A stretch of DNA of 35,865 nt from Candidatus Omnitrophota bacterium (lineage in GTDB: Bacteria > Omnitrophota > Gorgyraeia > Gygaellales > JAMWDD01), in the NCBI GenBank assembly GCA_028717645.1, contig JAQUNK010000014.1, positions 1-35,865 of the forward strand. The letters are read 5' to 3'. Shown piece after piece: positions 23,477-34,013 of the stretch. Made by a program: the position numbers and the translations under genes. Each line of letters opens with the position of its first letter. Position 1 is the first letter of the stretch. The notes beneath the pieces were generated by a model, which worked only from the letters and a program-made list of their open reading frames with translations, ran no database searches and was not told the DNA's origin.

Positions 23477-24028
23477 ATGAATAATAAGCCGGAAAGCAAT
23501 AAACAGAATAATAAGTTTCCTCAAGCGGATAACCGCGAAGCCAAGGTCGTTACCCTGGCAGAAGAGGACTACGCAAAATTAAAACAAGAGGCGGATAAGG
23601 CCAAAGAATATTGGGACAAATTGTTGCACCTGCAGGCGGATTTCGAGAATATGCGTAAACGCCAGGAAAAAGAAAAGCAGGACTTCGTAAAATTTGCCAA
23701 CGAGGGGCTGATCCTGGAGCTTTTAAATGTTTTGGATGATCTTGAGCGCGCAGTAAGCCTGGCCGAATCAAAGCATGAAGATCTACCTGCGTTCCTTAAG
23801 GGTGTAGAAATGATCCTGGTGCATCTGTATGAGATGCTCAAGGAGCAGGGCCTGAAGCCCATTGAAGCAGAGGGGAAGATCTTCGACCCGCATTTACATG
23901 AGGCGTTGATGCAGGCGGAAGATAAGAATTTACCGGAGCATACGGTAGTCGAGGAGCTGCAAAAAGGATATTTATTGAATGATAGAGTGATCAGGACGGC
24001 AAAGGTCAAAGTTTCCAAAAAACCATAA
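23477..24028 (+). CDS. grpE: Nucleotide exchange factor GrpE
   Basis: 183 residues: a disordered N-terminus, a long coiled coil ([36 protein letters not shown]) and a beta domain with [11 protein letters not shown] and the [15 protein letters not shown] end. It releases ADP from DnaK and may serve as a thermosensor. Five nt after hrcA and 27 nt before dnaK. Confidence 0.95.
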   Translation: MNNKPESNKQNNKFPQADNREAKVVTLAEEDYAKLKQEADKAKEYWDKLLHLQADFENMRKRQEKEKQDFVKFANEGLILELLNVLDDLERAVSLAESKHEDLPAFLKGVEMILVHLYEMLKEQGLKPIEAEGKIFDPHLHEALMQAEDKNLPEHTVVEELQKGYLLNDRVIRTAKVKVSKKP

Positions 24029-24055
24029 GAATTTATTTAGAGGGAGGGTTTAAAA

Positions 24056-25969
24056 ATGGCTAAAGTGATCGGTATTGACTTGGGCACATCGAATTCCGCG
24101 GCAGCGGTAATGGAGGCAGGCCGGCCGGTGATCATCCCGTCGGCAGAAGGCGCAGGTGTGGCTTCCGGGAAAGCGTTTCCTTCTTACGTCGCTTTTACTA
24201 AGGATGGACAGCGCCTGGTCGGTGAACCTGCAAGGCGTCAGGCAGCGATCAACGCCGAAGGGACAATACAAGCGGCAAAGCGCAAGATGGGTACGGATTA
24301 TCATTTTAAAGTTTTCGGCAAAGAATATACGCCGCAGCAAATTTCTGCTTTTATCCTGCAGAAGATAAAGCAGGATGCTGAAGCGTATTTGGGCGATAAA
24401 GTTGAAGAAGCGGTTATTACCTGTCCGGCCTATTTTGACGATAACCAGAGGACTGCGACCAAAGACGCCGGAGAGATCGCCGGTTTGAAAGTATTGCGTA
24501 TTATCAATGAGCCGACAGCCGCGTGTTTGGCTTACGGCCTGGAAAAAGCCGGAAAAGAATTAAAGATATTGGTTTTTGATTTCGGCGGCGGGACACTCGA
24601 TGTTACCATAATGGAGATGTGGAAAGAAGGCGGATTTAAGGTTATGGCTACCTCCGGCGATACGCAGCTGGGCGGTACGGATATGGATAATACATTGATA
24701 GATTATATCGCCAATCAATTCAAGCGTGACACCGGCATTGATCTGAAAAATGACAAAATGGCCATGCAGCGCCTGCGCGAAGCAGCGGAAAAAGCAAAGG
24801 TTGAACTTTCCTCGACCATGGCCACGGATATCAATCTTCCTTTTATCACTGCCGATGCCAGCGGGCCAAAGCATTTGACCATGTCCATTAACCGCGCAAA
24901 ATTAGAAGAGTTGATCGGGCCGATCATTGATCGATGTAGGCATCCATTGGAACAGGCGTTAAAAGATGCCAAAGAAGCCTTTAAGAAAGAAGGGGTGGAA
25001 TTAGGCGATAAAGGGATCGATAAGATCATTATGGTCGGCGGCCCGACGAGAATGCCTATTGTGCAGAAATTCGTGGAAGATTATTTCGGTAAAAAGATCG
25101 AGCGCGGGATCGACCCGATGGAATGCGTCGCCTTGGGTGCGGCCATACAGGCGGCGATCATCAAGGGCGAAGTAAAAGACGTTTTATTGCTGGACGTCAC
25201 CCCGCTTTCTCTGGGTATTGAGACTTTGGGCGGCGTAAATACGAAGTTGATCGACCGTAATACCACTATTCCGACCAGGAAAAGCCAGGTTTTTTCTACT
25301 GCTGCGGATAATCAGACCGCAGTAACCATCCGCGTGCTCCAAGGCGAACGTTCCATGGCTAATGATAACGTGGAATTAGGCAGGTTCGATCTAGTGGGTA
25401 TTCCTCCTGCGCCGCGTGGAGTGCCGCAGATCGAAGTTGCTTTTGATATCGATGCCAACGGCATCGTGCATGTTACGGCCAAGGACCTGGGCACGAGCAA
25501 AGAGCAGTCTATCCGTATTACTGCTCCGAAAAAGCTTTCCAAAGAAGAGATCGATAAGATGGTCAAGGATGCGGAAAAATTCGCCGGCGATGATGCCAAG
25601 AAAAAGGAAGAAGTGGAAGTAGTGAATCAGGCAGACAACCTGGTTTATGCTACGGAAAAATCGCTTAAAGATTATGGCGATAAGGTCAGCCAATCTGAAC
25701 GTGCGGACATCGAGGTAAAGATCAACGACCTGAAGACCGCGATAAAAGATAAGAATGTGGACAGGATCAAGAAAGGCATGGAAGACCTGACTAAAGTATC
25801 GCATAAGTTGGCTGAAGAAATATATAAACAGAGCGCACAAAAACAGCAGTCACAGCAGCAAGGTCCTGGGCCAGGTGAAGCAGGCCAGGAGACCAAAGAA
25901 GAACCTAAGGAAAAGAAAGAAGATATTATCGACGCTGAATATAAAGAAGAAGACGATGATAAGAAATAA
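24056..25969 (+). CDS. dnaK: Chaperone DnaK (Hsp70)
   Basis: 637 residues behind a strong GAGGGAGGG site. [18 protein letters not shown] (phosphate 1), [13 protein letters not shown] (phosphate 2) and [11 protein letters not shown] (adenosine motif) mark the ATPase; [14 protein letters not shown] is the linker to the substrate-binding domain; the C-terminus ends in the acidic ..[15 protein letters not shown]. Full length. It folds and protects proteins with DnaJ and GrpE. The first stretch includes an unusual [21 protein letters not shown], slightly longer than in the E. coli protein. Confidence 0.97.
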   Translation: MAKVIGIDLGTSNSAAAVMEAGRPVIIPSAEGAGVASGKAFPSYVAFTKDGQRLVGEPARRQAAINAEGTIQAAKRKMGTDYHFKVFGKEYTPQQISAFILQKIKQDAEAYLGDKVEEAVITCPAYFDDNQRTATKDAGEIAGLKVLRIINEPTAACLAYGLEKAGKELKILVFDFGGGTLDVTIMEMWKEGGFKVMATSGDTQLGGTDMDNTLIDYIANQFKRDTGIDLKNDKMAMQRLREAAEKAKVELSSTMATDINLPFITADASGPKHLTMSINRAKLEELIGPIIDRCRHPLEQALKDAKEAFKKEGVELGDKGIDKIIMVGGPTRMPIVQKFVEDYFGKKIERGIDPMECVALGAAIQAAIIKGEVKDVLLLDVTPLSLGIETLGGVNTKLIDRNTTIPTRKSQVFSTAADNQTAVTIRVLQGERSMANDNVELGRFDLVGIPPAPRGVPQIEVAFDIDANGIVHVTAKDLGTSKEQSIRITAPKKLSKEEIDKMVKDAEKFAGDDAKKKEEVEVVNQADNLVYATEKSLKDYGDKVSQSERADIEVKINDLKTAIKDKNVDRIKKGMEDLTKVSHKLAEEIYKQSAQKQQSQQQGPGPGEAGQETKEEPKEKKEDIIDAEYKEEDDDKK

Positions 25970-25972
25970 AAT

Positions 25973-27130
25973 ATGAGTTCCAAGCGCGACTATTACGATA
26001 TATTGGGTGTGCAGAAGAGCGCTTCTCTTGAGGAAATAAAAAAGGCCTACCGCGAGATGGCGCTGCGTTATCATCCTGATCGCGTGCCTGCGGAGCAGAA
26101 AAAAGAGGCGGAAGAGAAATTTAAAGAGATCTCTGAGGCCTATGCCGTATTGTCGGATTCGCAGAAGCGCGCCTTATATGATCAGTATGGGCATTCCGGT
26201 ATCGACCAGAAGTACGCCTACGAAGATATTTTTAAGGGCGCAGACTTCAGTTCTATTTTTCAGGATATGGGCGAATATGGAATGGGCAGTGGGCTCTTTG
26301 ATGAAATATTCAGCGATTTAGGCTTTGATATTTTTGGCGCAAGAGGAAGGTCGCGTTCCAGCCGGGGCCGCCGCGGCCGGGACCTGCAGATCACCATAGA
26401 TATAACTTTGGAGGAGGCATTTACCGGCACGGAAAAAACAATTACCGTGCCGCGCTACGAAGCCTGCTCGACCTGCTCTGGTACAGGTGCCAAACCGGGT
26501 ACAAAAAAAGCTACTTGTCCGCAGTGCCGGGGTGCGGGCCGCACAGTCGTCTCGAACGGTTTTTTTCAGATCGCCCAAACCTGTCAGCGTTGCCACGGCG
26601 AAGGTTCGGTAATACAATCGCCTTGCCCTGAATGCCGCGGCGAAGGAAGGGTAAAGGTAACACGTAAAATCAAAGTGAAGATCCCTGCTGGCGTGGATAC
26701 AGATTCGCATTTGAGGATCAGGGGCGAAGGAGAACACGGCCCCAGCGGAAGTGGCGACCTGTACGTGATCATCAACGTAGTGGAACACAGGATATTCAGC
26801 CGTCAAGGAAATGATATCTTGATCGAAGAAACCATTGGTCTTGCCAAGGCGGTATTGGGCGGAGAACTGGAAGTCCCGACCTTGGAAGGTAAAGTAGAAA
26901 TGAAGATCCCTGCCGGGACACAGAGCCATCGTGTTTTCCGGCTAAAAGGCAGGGGTATGCCGGACGTGCATGGACGTGAGCCCGGAGATGAGCTGGTGAG
27001 AATAATCGTTGAGATACCGGCCAAGCTTACTTCAGAGCAGCGTAGACTCATGGAAGAATTCGCCAAGACCACGGGCGAGGATGCCGGGCGAGAGAGCTTT
27101 ACCGATAAAATAAAGCGGTCGTTTCGCTAA
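25973..27130 (+). CDS. dnaJ: Co-chaperone DnaJ (Hsp40, type I)
   Basis: 385 residues starting 3 nt after dnaK. J domain with HPD ([14 protein letters not shown]) at about 33-35, a G/F-type linker in which Gly/Arg/Ser runs are prominent ([16 protein letters not shown]), four CxxCxGxG zinc motifs ([32 protein letters not shown]) and the C-terminal peptide-binding domains. It stimulates DnaK ATPase and delivers clients. Last gene of the CIRCE operon. Confidence 0.96.
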   Translation: MSSKRDYYDILGVQKSASLEEIKKAYREMALRYHPDRVPAEQKKEAEEKFKEISEAYAVLSDSQKRALYDQYGHSGIDQKYAYEDIFKGADFSSIFQDMGEYGMGSGLFDEIFSDLGFDIFGARGRSRSSRGRRGRDLQITIDITLEEAFTGTEKTITVPRYEACSTCSGTGAKPGTKKATCPQCRGAGRTVVSNGFFQIAQTCQRCHGEGSVIQSPCPECRGEGRVKVTRKIKVKIPAGVDTDSHLRIRGEGEHGPSGSGDLYVIINVVEHRIFSRQGNDILIEETIGLAKAVLGGELEVPTLEGKVEMKIPAGTQSHRVFRLKGRGMPDVHGREPGDELVRIIVEIPAKLTSEQRRLMEEFAKTTGEDAGRESFTDKIKRSFR

Positions 27131-27215
27131 GATAAAATTGTATCTTGCGTAAATATAATATGGAATTTCTTGATATTTACTATATAATAATAAGTCTTAA
27201 ACCGAGGTAAATGAA

Positions 27216-27467
27216 ATGCCTACTTATGAATATGAATGTTTAAAATGCGGCCATCATTTCGATCTCTTGCAAAGCATGGCCGCTAAACCGATAGACAAAT
27301 GCCCTAAGTGCACTGGAAAGGTCAAGCGGTTGATCGGTTCGGGTTCCGGCCTGATCTTTAAGGGTACGGGATTTTATGCCACTGATTATAAAAAGAATAA
27401 GGGCGGCCATAGCCACGGCAGCGGCAGTTCGGGCTGTGCAGGTTGTCCGCATACAAAGAAAGACTAA
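27216..27467 (+). CDS. FmdB-family zinc-ribbon protein
   Basis: 83 residues. MPTYEYECLKCGHHFDLLQS and KCPKC..KVKRLIGSGSG with IFKGTGFYATDY are the full FmdB/CxxC_CXXC_SSSS signature: a zinc ribbon with a conserved tail. The Gly/Ser/His-rich end with CAGC may bind another metal. Often annotated as a putative regulator; biochemical role unknown. It begins 85 nt after dnaJ and 6 nt before the DUF1015 gene. Confidence 0.85.
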   Translation: MPTYEYECLKCGHHFDLLQSMAAKPIDKCPKCTGKVKRLIGSGSGLIFKGTGFYATDYKKNKGGHSHGSGSSGCAGCPHTKKD

Positions 27468-27473
27468 AAAATA

Positions 27474-28754
27474 ATGGCAAAGATAAAGCCCTTTTCCGCG
27501 GTAACTTTCAACCTTGAGAATACCCCGGATATTTCCACGCTAGTTTGCCCCCCTTACGATATTATCTCGCCTGATGCACAGGAAATGTATTATAAACTGA
27601 ATCACCACAATTTTATTCGCCTGATCCTTAGCAAGGATACTCCTGAAGAAGATAGGTATAAGTCCGCCGCCAGGGTCTTTAAAGAGTGGCTGGATAAAGG
27701 CGTCTTGGTCCAGGAGAAAGAACCGGCAATATATTTTTATAACCAGACCTACAGTATTAAGGGCGAGAAAAAGAGCCGGCTGGGTTTTATCGCCCTGCTC
27801 AGGCTGGAGAACGAAAAGAGCACCATTTTTCCCCATGAAAATACGCGCACAGAGCCCAAGGAAGACAGGCTCAGGTTGCTAAAAGCGGTAAAGGCCAACC
27901 TCAGCCCCATCTTTGTCTTGTTTTCGGATATAGCCAGGATAATCCAGAGGACCGCAGAGAAATTTCTTAATGATTCATCGGCTTTTATCGATATCGTAGA
28001 TAAAGAAGGAGTGAGGCATCAGCTCTGGAGAGTTACCGATAAGGATATCCTGGATAAAATAGTTTCGCAGATGCAGGATAGGCAGATATTTATTGCCGAC
28101 GGCCACCATCGTTATGAAGTGGCCATGAATTTCCGCGACAAGATGGTTAAAATGGGCCATCTTGACCCGGAGGCCGATTTTAATTACGTCATGGCTTATT
28201 TTACCAATACGGAAACAAAGGGCCTGAGCATCCTGCCCATACACCGCCTGGTCCGTTGCCCACGCGGGTTTAACCTGGAAAATTTCGTTGTGGAACTTGA
28301 GAAATATTTTGATATCGAAGAAATACAAGATAAGAATAGATTCCTTTTCCTGATGCAGAAGGCCGGCGAGAGGCAGAATACGCTGGGGATGTATAAAGAA
28401 GGGAAGTTCTACCTTTTACGCATTAAAAGTATCAAGTTATTGGAAAAGGTCGCCGATCCGGATAAACCAAAAGAATACCGGTCGTTGGATATCTCCGTCC
28501 TGAATTCCCTGATCCTAAAGAAGATACTGGGAATGGATATAGAAGATAAGGAAAGGATACGCTTTTCGCACGACGAGGAAGAGCTGATCGAGGAAGCAGA
28601 TGCCAATAAGAATGATATCGTATTTTTGCTTAATCCCATCAAGATAGAGCATCTGATCGCAATAGCCAAACTGAATGAGCGCATGCCTTCAAAATCCACT
28701 TTCTTTTATCCCAAGGTCATTTCCGGGCTAGTAATTAACAAATTAAACGTTTAG
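27474..28754 (+). CDS. DUF1015-family protein
   Basis: 426 residues. VCPPYDIISPD near the N-terminus, FPHENTRTEPKEDRLRLLKAVKANLSPIF and FIADGHHRYEVAMNFRD are hallmark motifs of DUF1015, a family common in Omnitrophota, Thermotogae and Firmicutes, sometimes next to serA/serC. Histidine-rich conserved loops suggest an enzyme, but the reaction is unknown to me. The gene abuts accD without a gap. Confidence 0.85.
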   Translation: MAKIKPFSAVTFNLENTPDISTLVCPPYDIISPDAQEMYYKLNHHNFIRLILSKDTPEEDRYKSAARVFKEWLDKGVLVQEKEPAIYFYNQTYSIKGEKKSRLGFIALLRLENEKSTIFPHENTRTEPKEDRLRLLKAVKANLSPIFVLFSDIARIIQRTAEKFLNDSSAFIDIVDKEGVRHQLWRVTDKDILDKIVSQMQDRQIFIADGHHRYEVAMNFRDKMVKMGHLDPEADFNYVMAYFTNTETKGLSILPIHRLVRCPRGFNLENFVVELEKYFDIEEIQDKNRFLFLMQKAGERQNTLGMYKEGKFYLLRIKSIKLLEKVADPDKPKEYRSLDISVLNSLILKKILGMDIEDKERIRFSHDEEELIEEADANKNDIVFLLNPIKIEHLIAIAKLNERMPSKSTFFYPKVISGLVINKLNV

Positions 28755-29594
28755 ATGGCACTATTTGGTAAACCAAAATACACGATTGTCAGGTTAAAAA
28801 GGAAAGAGATCCCCGACGGCCTGTGGACCAAATGCGAAGATTGCGGTACGCCCATCTACAACAAAACCTTGGAAGAAAATTTTAAAGTCTGCCCCAAGTG
28901 TAATTACCATTTTGTCCTGGAGGCCGCGGAGCGGATAAAATTACTCATCGATGAAGGGACCTTCCAGGAATTCGATAAGGACCTTTTATCGCAGGACCCT
29001 TTGGAATTCAAAGGGCCGAAGACCTATGCAGAAAAAATAGTCCAGGACCAGAATATCACCGGTATGAAAGAAGCGGCGATAACCGGGGAGGGCTTGCTGG
29101 ATAGTAAAAGGACGGCCTTTACGGTTACGGATTCCCGTTTTATCATGGGTTCAATGGGTTCGGTAGTTGGTGAAAAGATCACCCGCTGTATCGAGCGGGC
29201 GACGGAAGAAAAATTGCCTTTGATCATTGTCTCTGGTTCCGGCGGAGGTGCCAGAATGTACGAAGGTATGTACAGCCTGATGCAGATGGCCAAAACATCC
29301 ATGGCTATTTCGCATTATTGCCAGAAGGCCGGGCCGTATATTTCAGTATTGACCAACCCTACGATGGCCGGGGTCATGGCCTCTTTTGCCGGGTTAGGCG
29401 ATGTCATCGTGGCCGAGCCTAATGCCCTGATCGGTTTTACCGGGCCCAGGGTAATCGAGCAGACCATCAAACAGAAATTACCCAAGGGTTTTCAGCGTTC
29501 GGAATTTTTGCTCGAACACGGACTGATCGATATGATCGTGCAGCGTAAGAGCTTGAAGCAGACCCTGTCTGAGTTGATTGAGTATCTTAGTTGA
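28755..29594 (+). CDS. accD: Acetyl-CoA carboxylase carboxyltransferase subunit beta
   Basis: 279 residues. A four-Cys zinc ribbon (CEDCGTPIYNKTLEENFKVCPKC) at about 27-50 precedes the crotonase-like carboxyltransferase domain with SGSGGGARMYEGMYSLMQMA and PTMAGVMASFAGLGDVI, and the FTGPRVIEQTI helix. It transfers carboxyl from biotin to acetyl-CoA, making malonyl-CoA for fatty acids together with AccA. The ATG follows the previous stop directly. accA is not in the window. Confidence 0.94.
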   Translation: MALFGKPKYTIVRLKRKEIPDGLWTKCEDCGTPIYNKTLEENFKVCPKCNYHFVLEAAERIKLLIDEGTFQEFDKDLLSQDPLEFKGPKTYAEKIVQDQNITGMKEAAITGEGLLDSKRTAFTVTDSRFIMGSMGSVVGEKITRCIERATEEKLPLIIVSGSGGGARMYEGMYSLMQMAKTSMAISHYCQKAGPYISVLTNPTMAGVMASFAGLGDVIVAEPNALIGFTGPRVIEQTIKQKLPKGFQRSEFLLEHGLIDMIVQRKSLKQTLSELIEYLS

Positions 29595-29629
29595 CAGAAT
29601 ACGGTTTTTGAACAGGAAATGAGTAGAGC

Positions 29630-30736
29630 ATGGCGCAGGTAAGTCTAAAAAATGTATCCAAGGCCTATAAGGGCGGGGTAAAGGTAGTAAACTCCGTTAA
29701 CTTGGGTATTGAGAACAAAGAATTTTTGGTGTTAGTCGGTCCGTCGGGGTGCGGTAAGTCTACTACCTTAAGGATCATTGCTGGCCTTGAAGAGGCTTCC
29801 GAGGGCGATGTTTATATCGCTGACAAAAAAGTAAATGACGTTCCGGCAAAGGACCGCGATGTGGCTATGGTCTTTCAGACCTATGCACTTTATCCGCATA
29901 TGTCCGCTTTTGAGAACATGTCCTTCGGATTAAGGCTGAGAAAATATCCCAAATCGGAAATTACCCGCCGTGTCAACGAAGCGGCAGACGTCTTAGGGAT
30001 AAGGCATTTATTGGGCCGGCGTCCGGCAGAACTATCGGGCGGTGAACGGCAGAGGGTGGCGGTAGGAAGGGCTATAGTGCGCAAGCCCCTGGTTTTTCTT
30101 TTCGATGAACCTTTAAGCAACCTGGATGCTAAACTGCGCGTACAGATGCGCACGGAAATACATAAACTGCATATTCGCCTGCAGACAACGATGATCTACG
30201 TTACCCACGACCAGGTGGAAGCTATGACCATGGGCGATAGGATCGCCGTAATGAAAGACGGGCTGATCCATCAGATAGATACGCCGATGAACATTTATGA
30301 CCACCCGAAAAATAAATTCGTGGCCAGTTTTATCGGTTCTCCGCCTATGAACTTTATGGATGGCCGTATTATTAAAAAAGATTCTAAACTTTATTTCGAC
30401 GATGGTTCACGGATAAAGGTAAAGATCGTCGAAGAGATGTTCCCTAAGCTGATGCCTTATCTGGATGGGGAGATTACTTTTGGTATCCGCGCGGAAGATA
30501 TTTACGATAAGCTTTTTGTTTCTGTAGCACCTCCGGAAAATGTTGTCAGGGTGCATTGTGAGGTATTTGAGCCGATGGGCTCAGAGGTTTACCTATATTT
30601 GAATTCAGGAAAGCACACGTTTATTGCTCGTGTAGGCGCTCACGACCGGCCGCAGATAAATCAGGATATCGATTTGGTTTTTGATATGAGCAAGGTGCAT
30701 TTCTTTGATAAAAACACTGAAGAAACTATTATTTAA
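29630..30736 (+). CDS. ABC transporter ATP-binding protein, MalK/UgpC type
   Basis: 368 residues. GPSGCGKSTTLRIIAGLEE (Walker A), QTYALYPHMSAFENMSFGL (Q-loop), LSGGERQRVAVGRAIVRKP (signature), VFLFDEPLSNLDAKLR (Walker B, D-loop) and THDQVEAMTMGDR (switch His). The C-terminal ~130 residues form a TOBE-like regulatory domain (FGIRAED). This subfamily energises sugar importers and is often encoded apart from its permeases, as here. The sugar cannot be named; the GPH symporter and ROK kinase in the window suggest active sugar use. Confidence 0.9.
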   Translation: MAQVSLKNVSKAYKGGVKVVNSVNLGIENKEFLVLVGPSGCGKSTTLRIIAGLEEASEGDVYIADKKVNDVPAKDRDVAMVFQTYALYPHMSAFENMSFGLRLRKYPKSEITRRVNEAADVLGIRHLLGRRPAELSGGERQRVAVGRAIVRKPLVFLFDEPLSNLDAKLRVQMRTEIHKLHIRLQTTMIYVTHDQVEAMTMGDRIAVMKDGLIHQIDTPMNIYDHPKNKFVASFIGSPPMNFMDGRIIKKDSKLYFDDGSRIKVKIVEEMFPKLMPYLDGEITFGIRAEDIYDKLFVSVAPPENVVRVHCEVFEPMGSEVYLYLNSGKHTFIARVGAHDRPQINQDIDLVFDMSKVHFFDKNTEETII

Positions 30737-32048
30737 TAATCACAAGCCTCGCGACGTAGTACCTGCGTTGTCCCCGCTTAATATCGTCGTATCCGTCGTT
30801 GTCTTCCTTTCTTTTTACGTAGTCATACCGGTATACCTTACCCGTAAAATAAACCCTGCCCACACAGCGCTGATCTTATTTCTTTTTTTCCTCATCTGCA
30901 TCATCGCTGCAGTATATCTGTTCAATATGCACCTCAGCCGCCTGCGCGCGCTGTCCCTGGAAGGCCAGGACCTGGAAGAAAAAATAAATAAGGCCTCTTA
31001 TGACGCGTTGCAATCGGAAAAACTGAAACCCCAGTTGATCAAGAAACTCGGACGCTACCGCGAACTGAAAAGCATGGTCGAGCTGATCAACAAAGAACTT
31101 TCCCTGGAATATGTGGTAAATACGCTGGTTTCCATTGCCTTTGATGTGGTGTCCGATAAAAAAGGCGTGGCCTGTATTTATCTGGTTGACCCGGCCGCAG
31201 CCAAGTTAAAATTATTCAGCGTCAGGAAAGAGCATGAGTCTACCGTGATCAAGGCCAAAGAAGGGGATATCTTCGACCATTGGGTATTAAAACACGTGCA
31301 GTCCCTTTTTATTGAAGACATAAACAAGGATTTCCGCTTTGACGTGGAAAAATTAAAAATCGCAGACGCGCGCCCTGTCGCTTCTTTAGTCGCCGCACCC
31401 TTTACCAGCGAAGAGCGTATTTTAGGCATCTTAAGGCTGGACAGCCCCCAGCCGAATTTCTTCACGCAGGAAGACCTTGCTTTCTTAAGCACGTTATGCG
31501 ACCTGGGCGCGGTGGCCCTGGAGAACGCCTCGCTTTATTTAAAGACCAAAGAATTGGCCATTCACGACAGCCTGACACTTCTTTACACAAAAGGGTATTT
31601 TATGGAACGTTTCAGGGAGGAATTCGAACGCGCAGCGAGGCAGGCGCTAAAACTTTCTTTATTGATAATGGATATCGATTATTTCAAGGAATATAACGAT
31701 AAATACGGCCATTTGGCCGGAGATATTATCCTGAAAAACATCGGCATATTGCTGGCTGAATATTTCGAAAATAAAAATGCCATGCTCTGCCGTTTTGGCG
31801 GAGAGGAATTCGTCATACTTCTGCCCGGTACAGACGCAAAACAGGCAAAGGCCTGGGCCGAAGAGCTGAGGCAAAAGATAGAGGCGAGGAAATTCATGAT
31901 CAGAAGGAAGGAAACGGCGATCACCGCATCCATCGGCGTAGCTTCTTTGTCTGGCCAAATACTCGATGAACAGGATCTCTTGAGGAAAGCGGACGCGGCG
32001 CTCTACACGGCCAAGCAAAAAGGAAGAAACAGGGTATGCTCTACTTGA
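30705..32048 (+). CDS. Membrane GAF-GGDEF diguanylate cyclase
   Basis: 447 residues with a TTG start that overlaps the ATPase gene by 32 nt. Two membrane segments near 25-75, a coiled coil, a GAF-like domain (~110-265: DKKGVACIYLVDPAAAKLKLFSV.., VASLVAAPFTSEERILGILRLD) and a GGDEF domain. LLIMDIDYFKEYNDKYGHL and RFGGEEFVILLPG show an intact active site for cyclic di-GMP synthesis. The RxxD inhibitory site five residues before GGEEF is absent. The start is uncertain because no ATG or strong ribosome site precedes it. Confidence 0.82.
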   Translation: MIKTLKKLLFNNHKPRDVVPALSPLNIVVSVVVFLSFYVVIPVYLTRKINPAHTALILFLFFLICIIAAVYLFNMHLSRLRALSLEGQDLEEKINKASYDALQSEKLKPQLIKKLGRYRELKSMVELINKELSLEYVVNTLVSIAFDVVSDKKGVACIYLVDPAAAKLKLFSVRKEHESTVIKAKEGDIFDHWVLKHVQSLFIEDINKDFRFDVEKLKIADARPVASLVAAPFTSEERILGILRLDSPQPNFFTQEDLAFLSTLCDLGAVALENASLYLKTKELAIHDSLTLLYTKGYFMERFREEFERAARQALKLSLLIMDIDYFKEYNDKYGHLAGDIILKNIGILLAEYFENKNAMLCRFGGEEFVILLPGTDAKQAKAWAEELRQKIEARKFMIRRKETAITASIGVASLSGQILDEQDLLRKADAALYTAKQKGRNRVCST

Positions 32049-33040
32049 TCGGTTATTTCATTTTATTGTGCTTTGTGCTTTACCGCTACATCGAAAATAT
32101 TTTTTCCGAAAATATCAAACAGGCCACTTTGTCTTTGGACCTGACTAAAAAAGATTTCAGCCGGATCAATGCCAGGATACAACAGTTAAGCGAGGATAAT
32201 AAAGGGGTGAATAAAGAAGTGGAAGAGACCCAGACGCTTTATGAATTAACCAAGGATATGTGCAGGTTCTTCGACGAGGATAAGATCTTTAACGTTTTTA
32301 AAGATGCGACCGGAAAGTTCGTGAAACTTAAAGACAGCCAGTTCGTTAAGCAGGATAAGCTCGAGTCTCTCGGCCCTGAATACCGGCTCATTCCCCTGGA
32401 TATGGAGAATAAGAACCTGGGGTACCTGGCGGTTAACGGCTTATCTGAAGCCGATGAAGAAAAATTTTCTATTCTCACACAGCAGTATCTTTTGGCTGTG
32501 AGAAGAGCGGTATTGTATAAAGGAATCCAGGAATTAGCCATTACCGACAGCCTTACCGGTGCACTCAGCCGCAGGTACTCTGCGGAAAGGCTGATCGAGG
32601 AGGTCGACCGCTCCAACAGGTTTAAGCTGGAATTTTGCGTATTGATGGCGGATATCGACCATTTTAAAAAATATAACGACCAATACGGCCACTTAGTCGG
32701 CGATGCCGTATTAAAAGAGGTAGTCGGGATAATCAAGGAAAACCTGCGCCATATCGATCTTGTATCCAGGTATGGGGGAGAAGAATTCCTCATGCTTCTA
32801 CCGGAGACATCTAAAGAAAACGGCACCTTGGTCGCAGAACGTATCCGCGCTAAAATCGAAGCGCATAAGATCTATGCTTATGATGAGACCATCCAGGTGA
32901 CTATCAGCATAGGCGTGGCCAGCTTTCCTGAGGACTCGCGCGATGTCCAGGAATTGACCGATAAGGCAGACTGGGCGCTTTACCGCTGTAAAAATACCGG
33001 CCGCAACCGCGTCTGCGCCTATAAGGTCTACAAGGAATAG
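32036..33040 (+). CDS. Second diguanylate cyclase (GGDEF), membrane-anchored
   Basis: 334 residues; overlaps the preceding gene by 13 nt. One N-terminal membrane helix (LYLIGYFILLCFVLYRYI), a coiled coil, a degenerate ~110-residue sensor region, then GGDEF. LMADIDHFKKYNDQYGHLVGD and SRYGGEEFLMLLPET show an intact active site, and RHID lies five residues before GGEEF, a product-inhibition site. Relative of the upstream protein, so the pair may have arisen by duplication and could form a complex or act at different c-di-GMP levels. Confidence 0.85.
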   Translation: MLYLIGYFILLCFVLYRYIENIFSENIKQATLSLDLTKKDFSRINARIQQLSEDNKGVNKEVEETQTLYELTKDMCRFFDEDKIFNVFKDATGKFVKLKDSQFVKQDKLESLGPEYRLIPLDMENKNLGYLAVNGLSEADEEKFSILTQQYLLAVRRAVLYKGIQELAITDSLTGALSRRYSAERLIEEVDRSNRFKLEFCVLMADIDHFKKYNDQYGHLVGDAVLKEVVGIIKENLRHIDLVSRYGGEEFLMLLPETSKENGTLVAERIRAKIEAHKIYAYDETIQVTISIGVASFPEDSRDVQELTDKADWALYRCKNTGRNRVCAYKVYKE

Positions 33041-33048
33041 AATTCTGC

Positions 33049-33075
33049 TTGCAAACTTGCCGCTATTAATATAAT
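33049..33075 (+). promoter_or_regulatory. Candidate promoter before the ROK kinase
   Basis: TTGCAA and TATAAT are separated by 15 nt in the 46-nt gap. The -10 is perfect, the -35 fair and the spacing short, so the call is tentative. Confidence 0.4.
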
Positions 33076-33086
33076 ATAGTAACAAT

Positions 33087-34013
33087 ATGTTAAAGAAATA
33101 TATTATCGCCATTGATCTGGGCGGGACAAACCTGAAAATAGCATTATTGGATTTAAATTTCAGGATAAAAGCCAGGCAATCTTTCCCCACCGGCCGCCTC
33201 AAAACCAAGTTTAAGCTTATCGCTAAGATCAAGAGTTCTGTTACGGAAATCCTTTCGGCTGAAAAAATAAGCAGATCGGAAGTTTTGGGTATTGGTATTG
33301 GCGTACCCGGACCGGTAGATTACGGCTCGGGAAAAGTACATTTTTTCCCGAACATACCGGGTTGGAAGGACGTAGCGTTAAAGTCGATCTTAGAAAGAAT
33401 GATCAGGTTGCCGGTCCTTATTGATAACGACGCCAATCTGATGTGCCTGGCTGAGGCGCGCCTGGGCGCAGCGAAAAAAAGCAAAAATGCCGTTTGCCTT
33501 ACCCTGGGTACGGGAGTGGGCGCAGGTTTGCTCATCAATGGCGATTTATATCGTGGCAGTGGTTTTGCTGCGGGAGAGATCGGGCATATGCCGCTTAATG
33601 AAGAGGGGCCGCGTTGCAATTGTGGAGGCAGGGCCTGCCTGGAAAGATATATCGGTAATAAGGAAATTTTAAAGAGCGCAAAAAAATATTTTAAGAGGAA
33701 CATAACCCTTGAAGAATTAAGCAGTTTGGCAAAAAAAGGTAATAAAAAAGCCAAAGAATTATGGTATAATGTCGGGATTAAGCTAGGCATTGTTTTGGCC
33801 GGCGTGGTCAATCTCATTAATCCTGATCGCATGGTCATTGGAGGTGGCGTAGCTGACGCAGGAAAGATTTTGTTCAGTGCTGTAATACAGACTATAAAAG
33901 AGCGTTCGATGCCTGTGCAGGCAAGATCGGTGAAGGTCCTAAAGGCAAGGCTGGGTAGTTCTGCAGGCCTGATCGGAGCGGCGATCCTTTTGAAGGAAGG
34001 TCTTAATAAATAA
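33087..34013 (+). CDS. ROK-family sugar kinase (glucokinase-like)
   Basis: 308 residues. [15 protein letters not shown] (phosphate loop), [29 protein letters not shown] (catalytic Asp), [15 protein letters not shown] and [23 protein letters not shown], the ROK zinc motif (CxCGxxxCxE). Kinases with this set phosphorylate glucose or N-acetyl sugars in the cytoplasm. No N-terminal HTH, so not a ROK repressor. Its stop overlaps the aldolase start by 1 nt (TAATG type), so the two are co-translated. Confidence 0.9.
   Translation: MLKKYIIAIDLGGTNLKIALLDLNFRIKARQSFPTGRLKTKFKLIAKIKSSVTEILSAEKISRSEVLGIGIGVPGPVDYGSGKVHFFPNIPGWKDVALKSILERMIRLPVLIDNDANLMCLAEARLGAAKKSKNAVCLTLGTGVGAGLLINGDLYRGSGFAAGEIGHMPLNEEGPRCNCGGRACLERYIGNKEILKSAKKYFKRNITLEELSSLAKKGNKKAKELWYNVGIKLGIVLAGVVNLINPDRMVIGGGVADAGKILFSAVIQTIKERSMPVQARSVKVLKARLGSSAGLIGAAILLKEGLNK

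Noticed and set aside
23550-26929. Long antisense ORFs opposite grpE, dnaK and dnaJ (for example 23569-24018, 25391-25840, 26318-26929)
   Set aside because: They mirror strongly conserved coding genes, have low-complexity Ser/Leu/Phe-rich or Ala/Arg-rich translations, and lack ribosome sites; they are shadows of codon bias.
27145-27188. Promoter before the FmdB-like gene (TATAAT at 27183)
   Set aside because: The -10 is good but no -35 lies at a workable distance; the very AT-rich gap makes chance matches likely.
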